Positions 1 through 5,232 of a stretch of DNA of 6,326 bases are shown one piece after another; the stretch's first letter is position 1; the number at the start of each line of letters is the position of its first letter. A model generated the notes under the pieces. It was not told the DNA's origin and made no database searches. It worked only from the letters and a program-made list of their open reading frames with translations. Source of the stretch: Haloquadratum sp. J07HQX50 (GTDB lineage: Archaea > Halobacteriota > Halobacteria > Halobacteriales > Haloferacaceae); NCBI GenBank assembly GCA_000416005.1, contig KE356563.1, positions 646,850-653,175 on the forward strand, written 5' to 3'. The position numbers and the translations under genes are program-made.

Positions 1-150
1 CACTAACATATCCTCAACACCACGTTCGGCGAGTTCGATTGCGGCACGAGCGCCTGCAGCTCCAGCACCAATGACGAGCACTGATATATCTCGACGATCG
101 AACTCAGGAGTCCGAGCCATGCTAGTATTGTTGTTTCCCGACTTACTCAT
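1..150 (-). CDS. FAD-dependent oxidoreductase, N-terminal part (fumarate reductase/succinate dehydrogenase flavoprotein-like)
   Basis: About 50 N-terminal residues are visible and the gene continues past the left edge. After a polar leader (MSKSGNNNTSMARTPEF...) comes a beta strand and a dinucleotide-binding loop, VLVIGAGAAGARAAIELAE, followed by RGVEDMLV. This GxGxxG fold start binds the ADP part of FAD. The spacing and the alanine-rich helix resemble the flavoproteins of the succinate dehydrogenase/fumarate reductase/L-aspartate oxidase group, but too little is visible to name the substrate. Two starts are possible: ATG at 150 and ATG at 120. The first is used here because an AT-rich stretch lies directly upstream; the second would leave a shorter leader before the FAD strand. 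No neighbour on the same strand is visible. The FAD-binding call is firm; the subfamily is inferred. Confidence 0.8.
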   Translation of the reverse strand, partial: MSKSGNNNTSMARTPEFDRRDISVLVIGAGAAGARAAIELAERGVEDMLV

Positions 151-198
151 ATTGTATAATTAATTCAAGGGTACATATGACCTTTGCGCGCGTGCGCG
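151..198 (-). promoter_or_regulatory. Probable promoter region of the flavoprotein gene, with alternating purine-pyrimidine tract
   Basis: Read on the minus strand, AT-rich sequence (AATTAATTATACAAT) immediately precedes the ATG at 150, and CATATG lies at 174-179, about 26 bases upstream, where a haloarchaeal TATA box would sit for a leaderless message. Further upstream, 185-198 is a strict 14-base purine-pyrimidine alternation (TGCGCGCGTGCGCG) that stands out in an AT-rich intergenic region. Exact promoter elements are inferred. Confidence 0.35.
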
Positions 199-271
199 AC
201 CAGACTGAAAGCCACGAGAGTGATTTTAACATCCATTTTTGAGTCTATCTGAATCAACGAGGACAAACGAG

Positions 272-463
272 ATGACGTATCTTCTTGAGACTCCAACTGG
301 ATATTTCAACAGAACCAGTGAGTTACGCATCTCACACAGGCCGCACGTTTGGTTATCCTACGCCCGAAATATGAATTATCTCGGGGACGGTTGGTTTGAG
401 ACCCAGAGTGCCATCACCGAAATCAAGAACGATCTTGAGACACTCGCCTTGTTCAACGTGTAG
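272..463 (+). CDS. Small hypothetical protein, 63 residues
   Basis: I do not recognise this ORF. From the ATG at 272 it gives a 63-residue protein starting MTYLLETPTGYFNRTSELR and ending LETLALFNV. It has no membrane segment, cysteine cluster or obvious motif; it is aromatic-rich in the middle (HVWLSYARNMNYLGDGWF) and has an acidic amphipathic C-terminal helix. A weak GAGG (259-262) lies about nine bases before the ATG. The frame is also open back to a TTG at 239, which would add 11 residues, but the ATG is preferred. It is divergent from the flavoprotein gene to its left, with 121 bases between the two starts. It could be a real small protein or the surviving end of a decayed gene; the flanking DNA to the right is degenerate, which lowers confidence. 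Confidence 0.4.
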   Translation: MTYLLETPTGYFNRTSELRISHRPHVWLSYARNMNYLGDGWFETQSAITEIKNDLETLALFNV

Positions 464-955
464 ATCTTTCACTCGGCGTGGGCTGTGTAACTTAATCTCT
501 TGGGGAGAGGGAGTTGAACGTGTGCTGGACAGTTACCAGTAGCTCTACAGCTTGGACGACGACTTTCGTGATGAGACTCTTGCTTTGCTATTTCAACATC
601 TTCGAGGTGGAGTTGATGGAGTGCCCTTCCTCAAAGAGCGACCGCAGGGAGCGAGCAGGGCAGGAAGGAAACTCTTGATCTTGTCGCGGATTTGAGTTCT
701 CTGATCACCTCCACAACGTGGTCAGCTTGCCTTTTAATCGCGGTTACGAGTTGTGGCAGACACCGAATCGATTACCAGTGCCCCGTGCACAGCCGCTTGT
801 CTAAATCAGGTAGAAGTCAATTACACTGTCCGATACAGTTACGCAAGCAACGCCGGTAACCGTCTCATATTGCTCTATGATTCTGGTTGGAGTGTGCTCG
901 CATGGATTGATGATTCTGAAGCCAGGTCATTTAATTGGCCATGCAGTTTCATACA
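464..955 (+). pseudogene. Gene-free stretch with a possible worn coding frame
   Basis: No intact gene is visible here. One plus-strand frame (the frame of position 513) reads protein-like between stops: ERVLDSYQ, stop, LYSLDDDFRDETLALLFQHL, then a Gly/Arg-rich part ending RAGRKLLILSRI, then several stops before a short open stretch from 753. The acidic, helix-like composition of the first parts resembles haloarchaeal coding sequence interrupted by stop codons. I cannot assign it to a family. It may be the remnant of a lost gene, or chance. Apart from the promoter of the next gene near 927-936, I see no RNA gene, repeat or mobile-element end in it. Confidence 0.22.
927..936 (+). promoter_or_regulatory. 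TATA-like box of the membrane protein gene
   Basis: TCATTTAATT is centred about 25 bases upstream of the tandem ATG codons at 956 and 959, the spacing expected for a haloarchaeal leaderless transcript. It supports those starts over the in-frame ATG at 941 or the TTG at 935. Confidence 0.4.
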
Positions 956-1375
956 ATGATGCCCTCCGATGGTGTCTCAACCGAGAGAAAATATCAACAG
1001 TCGAGAGCAGTTCAAACACTCTTGCTGGCGACTGCAACAACGTTCATTCTTGTCAGCACTGAGCAAGTCGTGGATACTGGGTCAGCCAAAATAACAGTCG
1101 CAGCAGTCACACTTGGGGTTATTACTGGGATATTAGCACCCTCGCTGATGAGCCGGTACCAACTTCCAATAGGAACCGAGCACACTAATGATGCGATAAC
1201 GGTCGGTATTGCTTCGATAGTTGTAGTGATTGTGACAGCCATCCTCTGGATACTTCTCCCAGAAGCACTGTTTGAGCGTATTCCATACGCAGGTGTGTCA
1301 TTTGTGTGGACCTTTGCACTCGCAGTTGTGACACGAGATGTGATTTGGCCGAAAACGAGAGGAACAATCGAATAG
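956..1375 (+). CDS. Four-helix integral membrane protein of unknown function
   Basis: The 139-residue product has a short hydrophilic, charged N-terminus (residues 1-18) and four hydrophobic segments at about 20-39, 45-65, 80-101 and 110-126, ending in a short basic tail (RDVIWPKTRGTIE). The first two are joined by a short loop (DTGSAK), the middle pair by a polar loop around 66-79, and the last two by a short loop (EALFERIP). No catalytic or transport motif is visible and I do not recognise the family; small membrane proteins of this kind are common and mostly uncharacterised in haloarchaea. Tandem ATG codons at 956 and 959 fit the TATA-like box upstream; an in-frame ATG at 941 would add five residues. 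It stands alone, with decayed DNA on both sides and a hairpin about 30 bases after the stop. Confidence 0.65.
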   Translation: MMPSDGVSTERKYQQSRAVQTLLLATATTFILVSTEQVVDTGSAKITVAAVTLGVITGILAPSLMSRYQLPIGTEHTNDAITVGIASIVVVIVTAILWILLPEALFERIPYAGVSFVWTFALAVVTRDVIWPKTRGTIE

Positions 1376-1402
1376 CATTGCAGGATCGTCTTGGCTGAAA
1401 TG

Positions 1403-1426
1403 CTGACTGCGCGCTATACGCAGCAG
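1403..1426 (+). terminator. Hairpin after the membrane protein gene, possible terminator
   Basis: CTG-A-CTGCG (1403-1411) pairs with CGCAGCAG (1419-1426) around a seven-base loop, giving an eight-base-pair stem with one bulged A, 28 bases past the stop codon. Only a short pyrimidine run follows (TTCGTTCCCC), so it may be a message-stabilising or processing structure instead of a true terminator. Confidence 0.3.
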
Positions 1427-1487
1427 TTCGTTCCCCTGTGCGGACGTTCACTGATCGCAGATGGAATAGCAAGGCTTTGCTCTATAT

Positions 1488-1532
1488 TCTAAAACAGCGC
1501 AGTCGATGAGAAGTTCGCGAAACTGTTTTAGA
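1488..1532. repeat. 10-bp perfect inverted repeat with 25-base spacer
   Basis: TCTAAAACAG at 1488-1497 is the exact reverse complement of CTGTTTTAGA at 1523-1532. Nothing adjacent identifies it as the end of a known insertion sequence. It could be a structured RNA stem, a protein-binding site or part of a mobile-element scar. Confidence 0.4.
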
Positions 1533-1774
1533 GGATCCAAATACCGCTCATGGACGACGAGGTCAACAACAAGAAATCTATTGAACATGAGAAAGAGTCT
1601 ATTGGTAAGTAGGTTGAACGAGGGTTGCTCGAAGCGTCAGATGGAATTCGAAATAGTGAGGCGAGTGGATAATGAGCATGGCTCGAAGGGCCACAAGGAA
1701 GCTCTGACCTGTTTGGGGTCGAAAAAAATGGAGAGCAGGCCGTCTCACGGACGACACGCGGTCAATGAGCCTTC
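1499..1774 (+). pseudogene. Possible decayed gene of unknown function
   Basis: In the frame of 1499 the translation reads AVDEKFAKLF, stop, RIQIPLMDDEVNNKKSIEHE, KESIGK, stop, VERGLLEASDGIRNSEASG, two stops, then AWLEGPQGSSDLFGVEKNGE and on to another stop. The charged, helix-rich composition between stops looks like haloarchaeal coding sequence carrying point nonsense changes. Replacing the stops would give one continuous soluble protein piece of about 90 residues. I do not recognise the family; a DNA-binding or helical regulator is only a guess. The overlapping 90-residue open frame starting at 1506 is strongly basic and unlike the neighbours, so it is treated as a shadow. The rest of the gene-free interval 1376-1883 holds only the hairpin, the inverted repeat and the palindrome listed separately. 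Confidence 0.27.
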
Positions 1775-1801
1775 CTGAACTTAATCTGATCAGACCTCGT
1801 G

Positions 1802-1820
1802 GGGTTTCCGCCGGAAACTC
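1802..1820. repeat. Short near-perfect palindrome
   Basis: GTTTCCG (1804-1810) and CGGAAAC (1812-1818) flank a single C, extended by one wobble and one further pair. The one-base centre is too tight for an RNA loop unless the inner pairs open, so a dimeric protein-binding site is as likely as a 3'-end structure of the minus-strand gene that ends at 1884. Confidence 0.35.
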
Positions 1821-1883
1821 TGTGCTTGAGGAAGCCGGCTCTGATGGCTGAGAGGATCAGGATAGCTCATTCACTCTCTGTCC

Positions 1884-2282
1884 TCAGTTTTCTGTAATTC
1901 GGATATCAACCGTGTTGTACGCTGACTCCCGGACTCTGTCCTCAAGAGTCACGGTGATCATGCTCTCGCCTGGTGTAAAGGATTCGACCAATGTTCCGTT
2001 TGTAATTTCGGTGTCACTCGCGAGTAACCAGACGTCAACTGTCGCATTAATATTTCCAGACCCGGAGTGATCGACGTTGAGTTCGATTTCATCAACGTTG
2101 GTGCCAGGGCCGACTGTGGTGGTGCTCAGTACGACGAGGTCCGACTGTTCGTACCGCACCTCACCGAACGATACAGACTGTACATCATCAAATGAAATCC
2201 CAAATGCAGCAGTAGCTCCACCAACACCGAACAGGAGTAGTGCAACGATCAAACCGCCTGTGGCTATGTTTCTGTAGTTCAC
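1884..2282 (-). CDS. Small exported protein with N-terminal signal/anchor and beta-type domain
   Basis: The 132-residue product begins with a short basic N-terminus (MNYRN) and a hydrophobic segment at about residues 7-26 (IATGGLIVALLLFGVGGATA), a signal peptide or membrane anchor. The remaining ~105 residues are acidic, poor in cysteine and lysine, and alternate in the pattern of beta strands: SVSFGEVRYEQSDLVVLSTT, then VDEIELNVDHSGSGNINATV, DVWLLASDTEI, and a final strand VDIRITEN. This resembles the small immunoglobulin-like surface proteins common in haloarchaea; I know no specific function. One N-glycosylation sequon (NAT) and another (NGT) fit an extracellular location. The GTG at 2282 is chosen because a strong TATA box lies 25 bases upstream and no ribosome binding site is present. 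It is a single gene, divergent from a doubtful small ORF. Confidence 0.75.
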   Translation of the reverse strand: MNYRNIATGGLIVALLLFGVGGATAAFGISFDDVQSVSFGEVRYEQSDLVVLSTTTVGPGTNVDEIELNVDHSGSGNINATVDVWLLASDTEITNGTLVESFTPGESMITVTLEDRVRESAYNTVDIRITEN

Positions 2283-2302
2283 ACTCTACATATGCTTTAT
2301 AT

Positions 2303-2312
2303 GTATATATAC
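2303..2312 (-). promoter_or_regulatory. TATA box of the exported protein gene, symmetrical
   Basis: GTATATATAC is a perfect palindrome whose centre lies about 25 bases upstream of the GTG at 2282, as expected for leaderless haloarchaeal transcription. Being symmetrical and set in AT-rich DNA, it could also drive the plus strand, with a start near 2333, some 50 bases before the ATG at 2385. Confidence 0.6.
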
Positions 2313-2384
2313 TTATGTAAGTTGAATCATTGGTATTCATTGAAACTATTGTCTGGTCAGTCACAACCCCATAAGATAAACACG

Positions 2385-2600
2385 ATGTCCAAGCAGGAGC
2401 CAGATATCTCATCCCATGAGGAGGTCGAAGCAGTAGCGGAGAGCGAGCCAGCCGGTACCACCGAGGTCGCCGGCGAACCTGGAATCGAACGACAGAGCGC
2501 AGACTGTCGCCTTCGCTGTCTTCTGGATGAGGAACGTGTCTCAAACAAGAAGGTCAGGTATTTTCTCGTTTGGTCAGTTGAAAATGAGTCGATAGGATAG
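2385..2600 (+). CDS. Doubtful small acidic ORF, possibly a gene 5' fragment
   Basis: From the ATG at 2385 the frame gives 71 residues. The first 32 (MSKQEPDISSHEEVEAVAES...) are strongly acidic and disordered, typical of haloarchaeal protein N-termini, while the rest (CRLRCLLDEERVSNKKVRYF...) becomes basic and cysteine-containing, unlike a halophile protein. The change suggests that a real N-terminus has been joined to other DNA or frameshifted near 2490-2510. The frame is also open upstream to 2292, but that part crosses the promoter of the divergent gene and reads like non-coding DNA. No recognisable domain. It may be a real small protein, but a truncated remnant at the left border of the IS graveyard is more likely. 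Confidence 0.33.
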   Translation: MSKQEPDISSHEEVEAVAESEPAGTTEVAGEPGIERQSADCRLRCLLDEERVSNKKVRYFLVWSVENESIG

Positions 2601-2875
2601 GGACACACAACGACCCTCATTCCGACTGGGGCGAGGGAGAGAAACGTGGTGTAGCCGCTTTTTACACTGAAACGACTGATAAACTCCTCGAACACTGATA
2701 CGAACGATTCCACAGGCACGAAGAGGGTGAGAACTGCATGGAGGAGGGGCAGGCCATCCGCGTCCCGATACCTAACCCAGCGTGCCACAATCTGGAGACG
2801 CAGTTGCTGAACAACATCCCCCATCATGACGATCTCACCAAATGGGGTGGGCGAGCTAGACTTCAAGCCGCGCCA
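2594..2875 (+). pseudogene. Possible decayed gene fragment left of the transposase remnant
   Basis: In the frame of 2606 the plus strand reads HNDPHSDWGEGEKRGVAAFY, TETTDKLLEH, one stop, YERFHRHEEGENCMEEGQA, then a proline/asparagine stretch (IRVPIPNP) and LETQLLNNIPHHDDLTKW before the next stop. A single nonsense codon interrupts about 90 acidic residues, which looks like worn coding sequence. I do not recognise the family. The 169-residue open frame on the opposite strand (2357-2866) is Ser/Arg-rich at its C-terminal end and spans both the promoter side and the transposase start, so I treat it as a shadow. Confidence 0.25.
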
Positions 2876-3481
2876 TGGCGACGTAGCTGAAATCCCTTCG
2901 TTCGGACGGCAGTTCTCGGTTAACGACTACGCACGCCTCTGCTGGCAAACCTGTTCAAAGACGAGAGGGGCACAGACACACTTCAGGAAGTCAAAGAGGA
3001 GCTCATCGAAGACTCGGCGCGTGGGATGACCTCCGGTGGAGCGTCGGAGGCGTCAAGGATGGACGCGACTCCATGTTCGTGTTGCCGGAAGAGGAGAAGT
3101 CGCACCTCCAGAAACAGGACTGTGACGGCCTGACCGACGCGCTGACGCAGTCCGACACCAACCGCGACCCGCGAGCGAAACGGCGCGGAGGTGCTGGCCG
3201 AGACATTCCGTGGCAGATGGGGGGTAGAGACCTCGTATAGGTCATCAAGAGTTGATTTCTGCCACAGTCGAGTTCGAGTCAGATCGAACATCGAATGTTC
3301 CTGTTCGGGTACGCTGCTGTCGAACATCTGGGCGGTGGCGAACGTGATTGGGGCAGGACAATCACGAACCCAGAGAGCGCGGGAAATACTGAAGCCAACC
3401 ATTTTCCTGAGTCACATGACGACCCGGCGTCACTCGGCGGAAGCCCCCCAAAGGGAGAGTTATCAGGATTCAGTGAGATGA
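2826..3481 (+). pseudogene. Decayed IS4-superfamily transposase, frameshifted and internally deleted
   Basis: Pieces in different frames join into one transposase. The N-terminal part starts at ATG 2826 and reads GELDFKPRHGDVAEIPSFGR and FSVNDYARL, then shifts frame near 2935 to LLANLFKDERGTDTLQEVK, then shifts again near 3040 to DSMFVLPEEEKSHLQKQ. The C-terminal part (3191 on) reads AETFRGRWGVETSYR, then VIKS, a stop at 3253, FLPQSSSSQ, MFLFGYAAV, and after another shift SNIWAVANVIGAG. Across the shift at 3239 the order F-x2-R-x3-E-x6-K reproduces the YREK signature of IS4-type transposases (Y replaced by F), with E at 3227-3229 the third catalytic acidic residue. Only about 130 codons separate the start from this E, where intact members have well over 200, so the regions with the first two catalytic aspartates appear to be missing. 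It cannot make an active enzyme. The exact ISH subgroup is not certain, and no terminal inverted repeats were found. Confidence 0.62.
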
Positions 3482-3856
3482 TTCCGAAGGATTTGTCCCT
3501 GAAGTTCAGCGTCAGAGAGGTCCGGACGCACCATCGCGCTCAACAACATCACCCACATTGCCAACAATTGTTACGTGTGAACGACCCTGAGCGACCTCAC
3601 TCTCGCTTCGCTTGTTGAGGACAGGGCTTGTTGTTTCTGTCTCGGAATTGATCCCCCGCACAGATTCCAGACTCTACAGGTGACTCCACGGGTGTTCGCA
3701 GTCGCAGTCGGGGTGGGAGTGAGAGTGTCACATACCTGTTCGACACTTGACCACACCCAATGGAGACGTGGTTGTTGTCGCGATTAAACACGACAGAGAT
3801 GTGGGAGGCATCTCATAGAGAGTCCTTGTCGGTGGAACTGTCTGAACAGCGAGAAC
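3482..3856. other. Gene-free stretch right of the transposase remnant
   Basis: Several short open frames exist on both strands but none has a haloarchaeal acidic composition, a plausible promoter or a recognisable motif. The frame from 3295 continues to 3618 and may carry a little of the transposase C-terminal tail (MIPKDLSLKFSVREVRT), but this is uncertain. A short palindrome, AACAATTGTT, lies at 3563-3572. I see no RNA gene and no clear IS terminus. Confidence 0.3.
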
Positions 3857-3882
3857 GTGACGAATCGCTCCACGATTCGCAC
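3857..3882. repeat. Strong short hairpin in intergenic DNA
   Basis: CGAATCG (3861-3867) pairs perfectly with CGATTCG (3873-3879) around a five-base loop CTCCA, and the stem resumes as GTG/CAC beyond one bulged A, giving ten pairs in all. No T-run follows on either strand. It lies about 200 bases before the next gene. It could be an IS-end remnant or a structure in an unseen transcript; no function can be assigned. Confidence 0.4.
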
Positions 3883-4050
3883 ACCACAACTCACAGGCGA
3901 CGTTGTCTCCCCCCACTTGTGGTCGCTCCTAGCGTGGCGGGAGTGGCTGTATCTTGGTAAAGTGTGTAAGCTATTGCTACCCAGACTCTCTGGAGTTGAT
4001 CTAAGCTCCGTACGGTCTGTCTATCTGTCCGAGCAATTCGTAGAAAGGAA

Positions 4051-4060
4051 TTTACAATTA
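4051..4060 (+). promoter_or_regulatory. TATA-like box of the DUF5518-like gene
   Basis: TTTACAATTA lies 19-28 bases before the ATG at 4079. This is the usual distance for a leaderless haloarchaeal promoter and favours that ATG over the long upstream extension of the frame to 3857. Confidence 0.4.
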
Positions 4061-4078
4061 GCGAGAAGTCAAATATGT

Positions 4079-4531
4079 ATGGCTTGGAATGGCTCCTTCG
4101 CCGTTGTCGACAGACTGCCGAAGGCGTGGCGCTACGCACTGCTCGGTGGATTGCTTGCCCTTCCGTTCACAACGCTCAGTTACGCACAAACAGGCGAAGA
4201 ACTGACACTCAGTATGGTATTCTGGGGTGGGTTGCTGGCTGGCTACCTCGCCAAGCGGCGCGGACTCGCAGGGACGTCGACGGGGATTCGTGCTGGGGTC
4301 GTTGGTGGGCTGCCGGCACTATGGATGGTCGGCGACATGGTAGGTTTTCTTATTGGACTCACCGAGCCGGAGTGGATTCGGGCTGTTCAGTTGGTAGTCC
4401 TCGCACTGTCGCTCGCTTTTATTATCGGGCTGTCAGCGTTCATCGGTGGGCTTGGTGGACAATTAGGCGGGTGGTTCGCAGAACGTGGTGGCCACCCACG
4501 GAACCCAGTCACCGACACCGCGTCCGATTGA
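4079..4531 (+). CDS. DUF5518-like small membrane protein
   Basis: The 150-residue product has hydrophobic segments at about 17-36, 42-58, 70-93 and a long Gly-rich one at 101-131, with a short polar N-terminus and a soluble acidic C-tail (NPVTDTASD). The second segment carries FWGGLLAGYLAKRRG and the third GIRAGVVGGLPAL; this GG..AGYL followed by a charged loop and a second Gly-rich GxRxGxxGG helix is the layout of the haloarchaeal DUF5518 family, whose function is unknown. Length fits that family. The frame is open back to 3857, but those residues are basic and cross the hairpin, so the ATG at 4079 with its TATA-like box is taken. It stands alone between decayed stretches and shows no frameshift. 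Family assignment is from pattern memory and should be treated as probable. Confidence 0.68.
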   Translation: MAWNGSFAVVDRLPKAWRYALLGGLLALPFTTLSYAQTGEELTLSMVFWGGLLAGYLAKRRGLAGTSTGIRAGVVGGLPALWMVGDMVGFLIGLTEPEWIRAVQLVVLALSLAFIIGLSAFIGGLGGQLGGWFAERGGHPRNPVTDTASD

Positions 4532-5169
4532 AGACGCTAATGGCACTGTCGAAACGGTTCCCACTTTACTCAATAGAGGATTCATATCGAATTGTACAAC
4601 TATTCGGCACTAACAGCTAATTTATATCTTATAGAGGATTTCCAAAGCTGGATACTGTTCCGGTAGCCGCACACATTCAACAAATCGTCTGCCGAAGCTA
4701 TGTTCTGTCGTTGCAGTCGCGTTGGACACGCTGCGGGCACCCTGTTGCTTCGTGCGCGACAGTTGCTACGGAACGGCTATGAGTGCCTATTTTACCAAGT
4801 GAAGTACCTCGGTCAAGCCCCGAGGCACTCGCCTTGCCTGCCTGTAGACTATCCACAGAACTCGTCCCATCCAAGCACTGACACGGTCACTCGTTTTTGC
4901 CATTAATAGTATCGACAGGGTTGTGTCGACCGAAAAGCGTGAAGAATGTCTCAATTACTGGATATCTGACCCTGAGGAACACTCATCGGTCAGGCACAGT
5001 CACAATCATTTGATCCTGATCCAGACGGATAGATGAGGTTGATCACTCACTCTCGACAAATACCTCGTGACTCGGCGTGATATCCTCTCAGATCCACGAA
5101 CCCTCTGATACTTCGACGAGTAGTTTATGATCACACAGAAACATAACTCATCTCAAAGACGGAATCGTG
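4532..5169. other. Gene-free stretch between the DUF5518-like and arylsulfotransferase-like genes
   Basis: No convincing gene is present. A 10-base direct repeat, ATAGAGGATT, occurs at 4573-4582 and 4631-4640. An AT-rich TATA-like segment (AATTTATATC) lies at 4619-4628 with no credible gene behind it. A six-base inverted repeat (TCGACA 4912-4917 and TGTCGA 4924-4929) is also present. The open frame 4700-4906 is cysteine- and arginine-rich and crosses the hairpin at 4807-4825, so it is not accepted as a gene. Confidence 0.4.
4807..4825 (-). mobile_element. Hairpin resembling the end of a haloarchaeal IS200/IS605-type element
   Basis: CCTCGG (4807-4812) and CCGAGG (4820-4825) form a six-pair stem around TCAAGCC. 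On the minus strand, GTGCCTCGGGGCTTGACCG followed by AGGTACTTCAC resembles, from memory, the subterminal palindrome seen after tnpB-type genes in haloarchaea. No TnpA or TnpB peptide could be read in any frame beside it, so at most this is a solo end or a miniature element. Confidence 0.3.
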
Positions 5170-5172
5170 AGC

Positions 5173-5223
5173 GAAAAAGCCCTCCTATCTAAGCCGAAGA
5201 AGATATCAAGATTGCTGATCTTG
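5173..5223 (-). terminator. Probable terminator of the arylsulfotransferase-like gene
   Basis: Read on the minus strand just past the stop at 5233, CAAGAT (5223-5218) pairs with ATCTTG (5212-5207) around a five-base loop, followed by a T-rich stretch (TATCTTCTTC) and, further on, a run of five T (5178-5174). A stem followed by T-rich DNA suits archaeal transcription termination, which depends mainly on the T-run. Confidence 0.45.
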
Positions 5224-5232
5224 GATCCTGTA

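Noticed and set aside
1012..1472. Minus-strand open frames over the four-helix membrane protein
   Set aside because: Antisense shadows; the plus strand has four clear membrane helices with a promoter-like box.
2357..2866. 169-residue open frame on the minus strand
   Set aside because: Its C-terminal half is Ser/Arg-rich and antisense to the acidic ORF at 2385. It crosses the transposase start, has no promoter and its composition is not halophilic.
2983..3402. 139-residue minus-strand open frame over the transposase remnant
   Set aside because: Antisense to readable transposase peptides including the YREK region; basic composition and no recognisable domain.
4075..4620. 181-residue plus-strand open frame overlapping the DUF5518-like gene
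   Set aside because: It is Arg/Trp-rich, which is what a +1-shifted shadow of a Gly/Leu-rich haloarchaeal gene looks like; the overlapping frame has clear membrane helices and family motifs.
4573..4640. Pair of ATAGAGGATT direct repeats as a possible target-site duplication or array
   Set aside because: Only two copies, 48 bases between them, with no element boundaries; could be chance in AT-rich DNA, so it is noted only within the intergenic entry.
4700..4906. 68-residue plus-strand open frame
   Set aside because: Cys/Arg/His-rich, crosses an IS-end-like hairpin, and has no promoter at a suitable distance.
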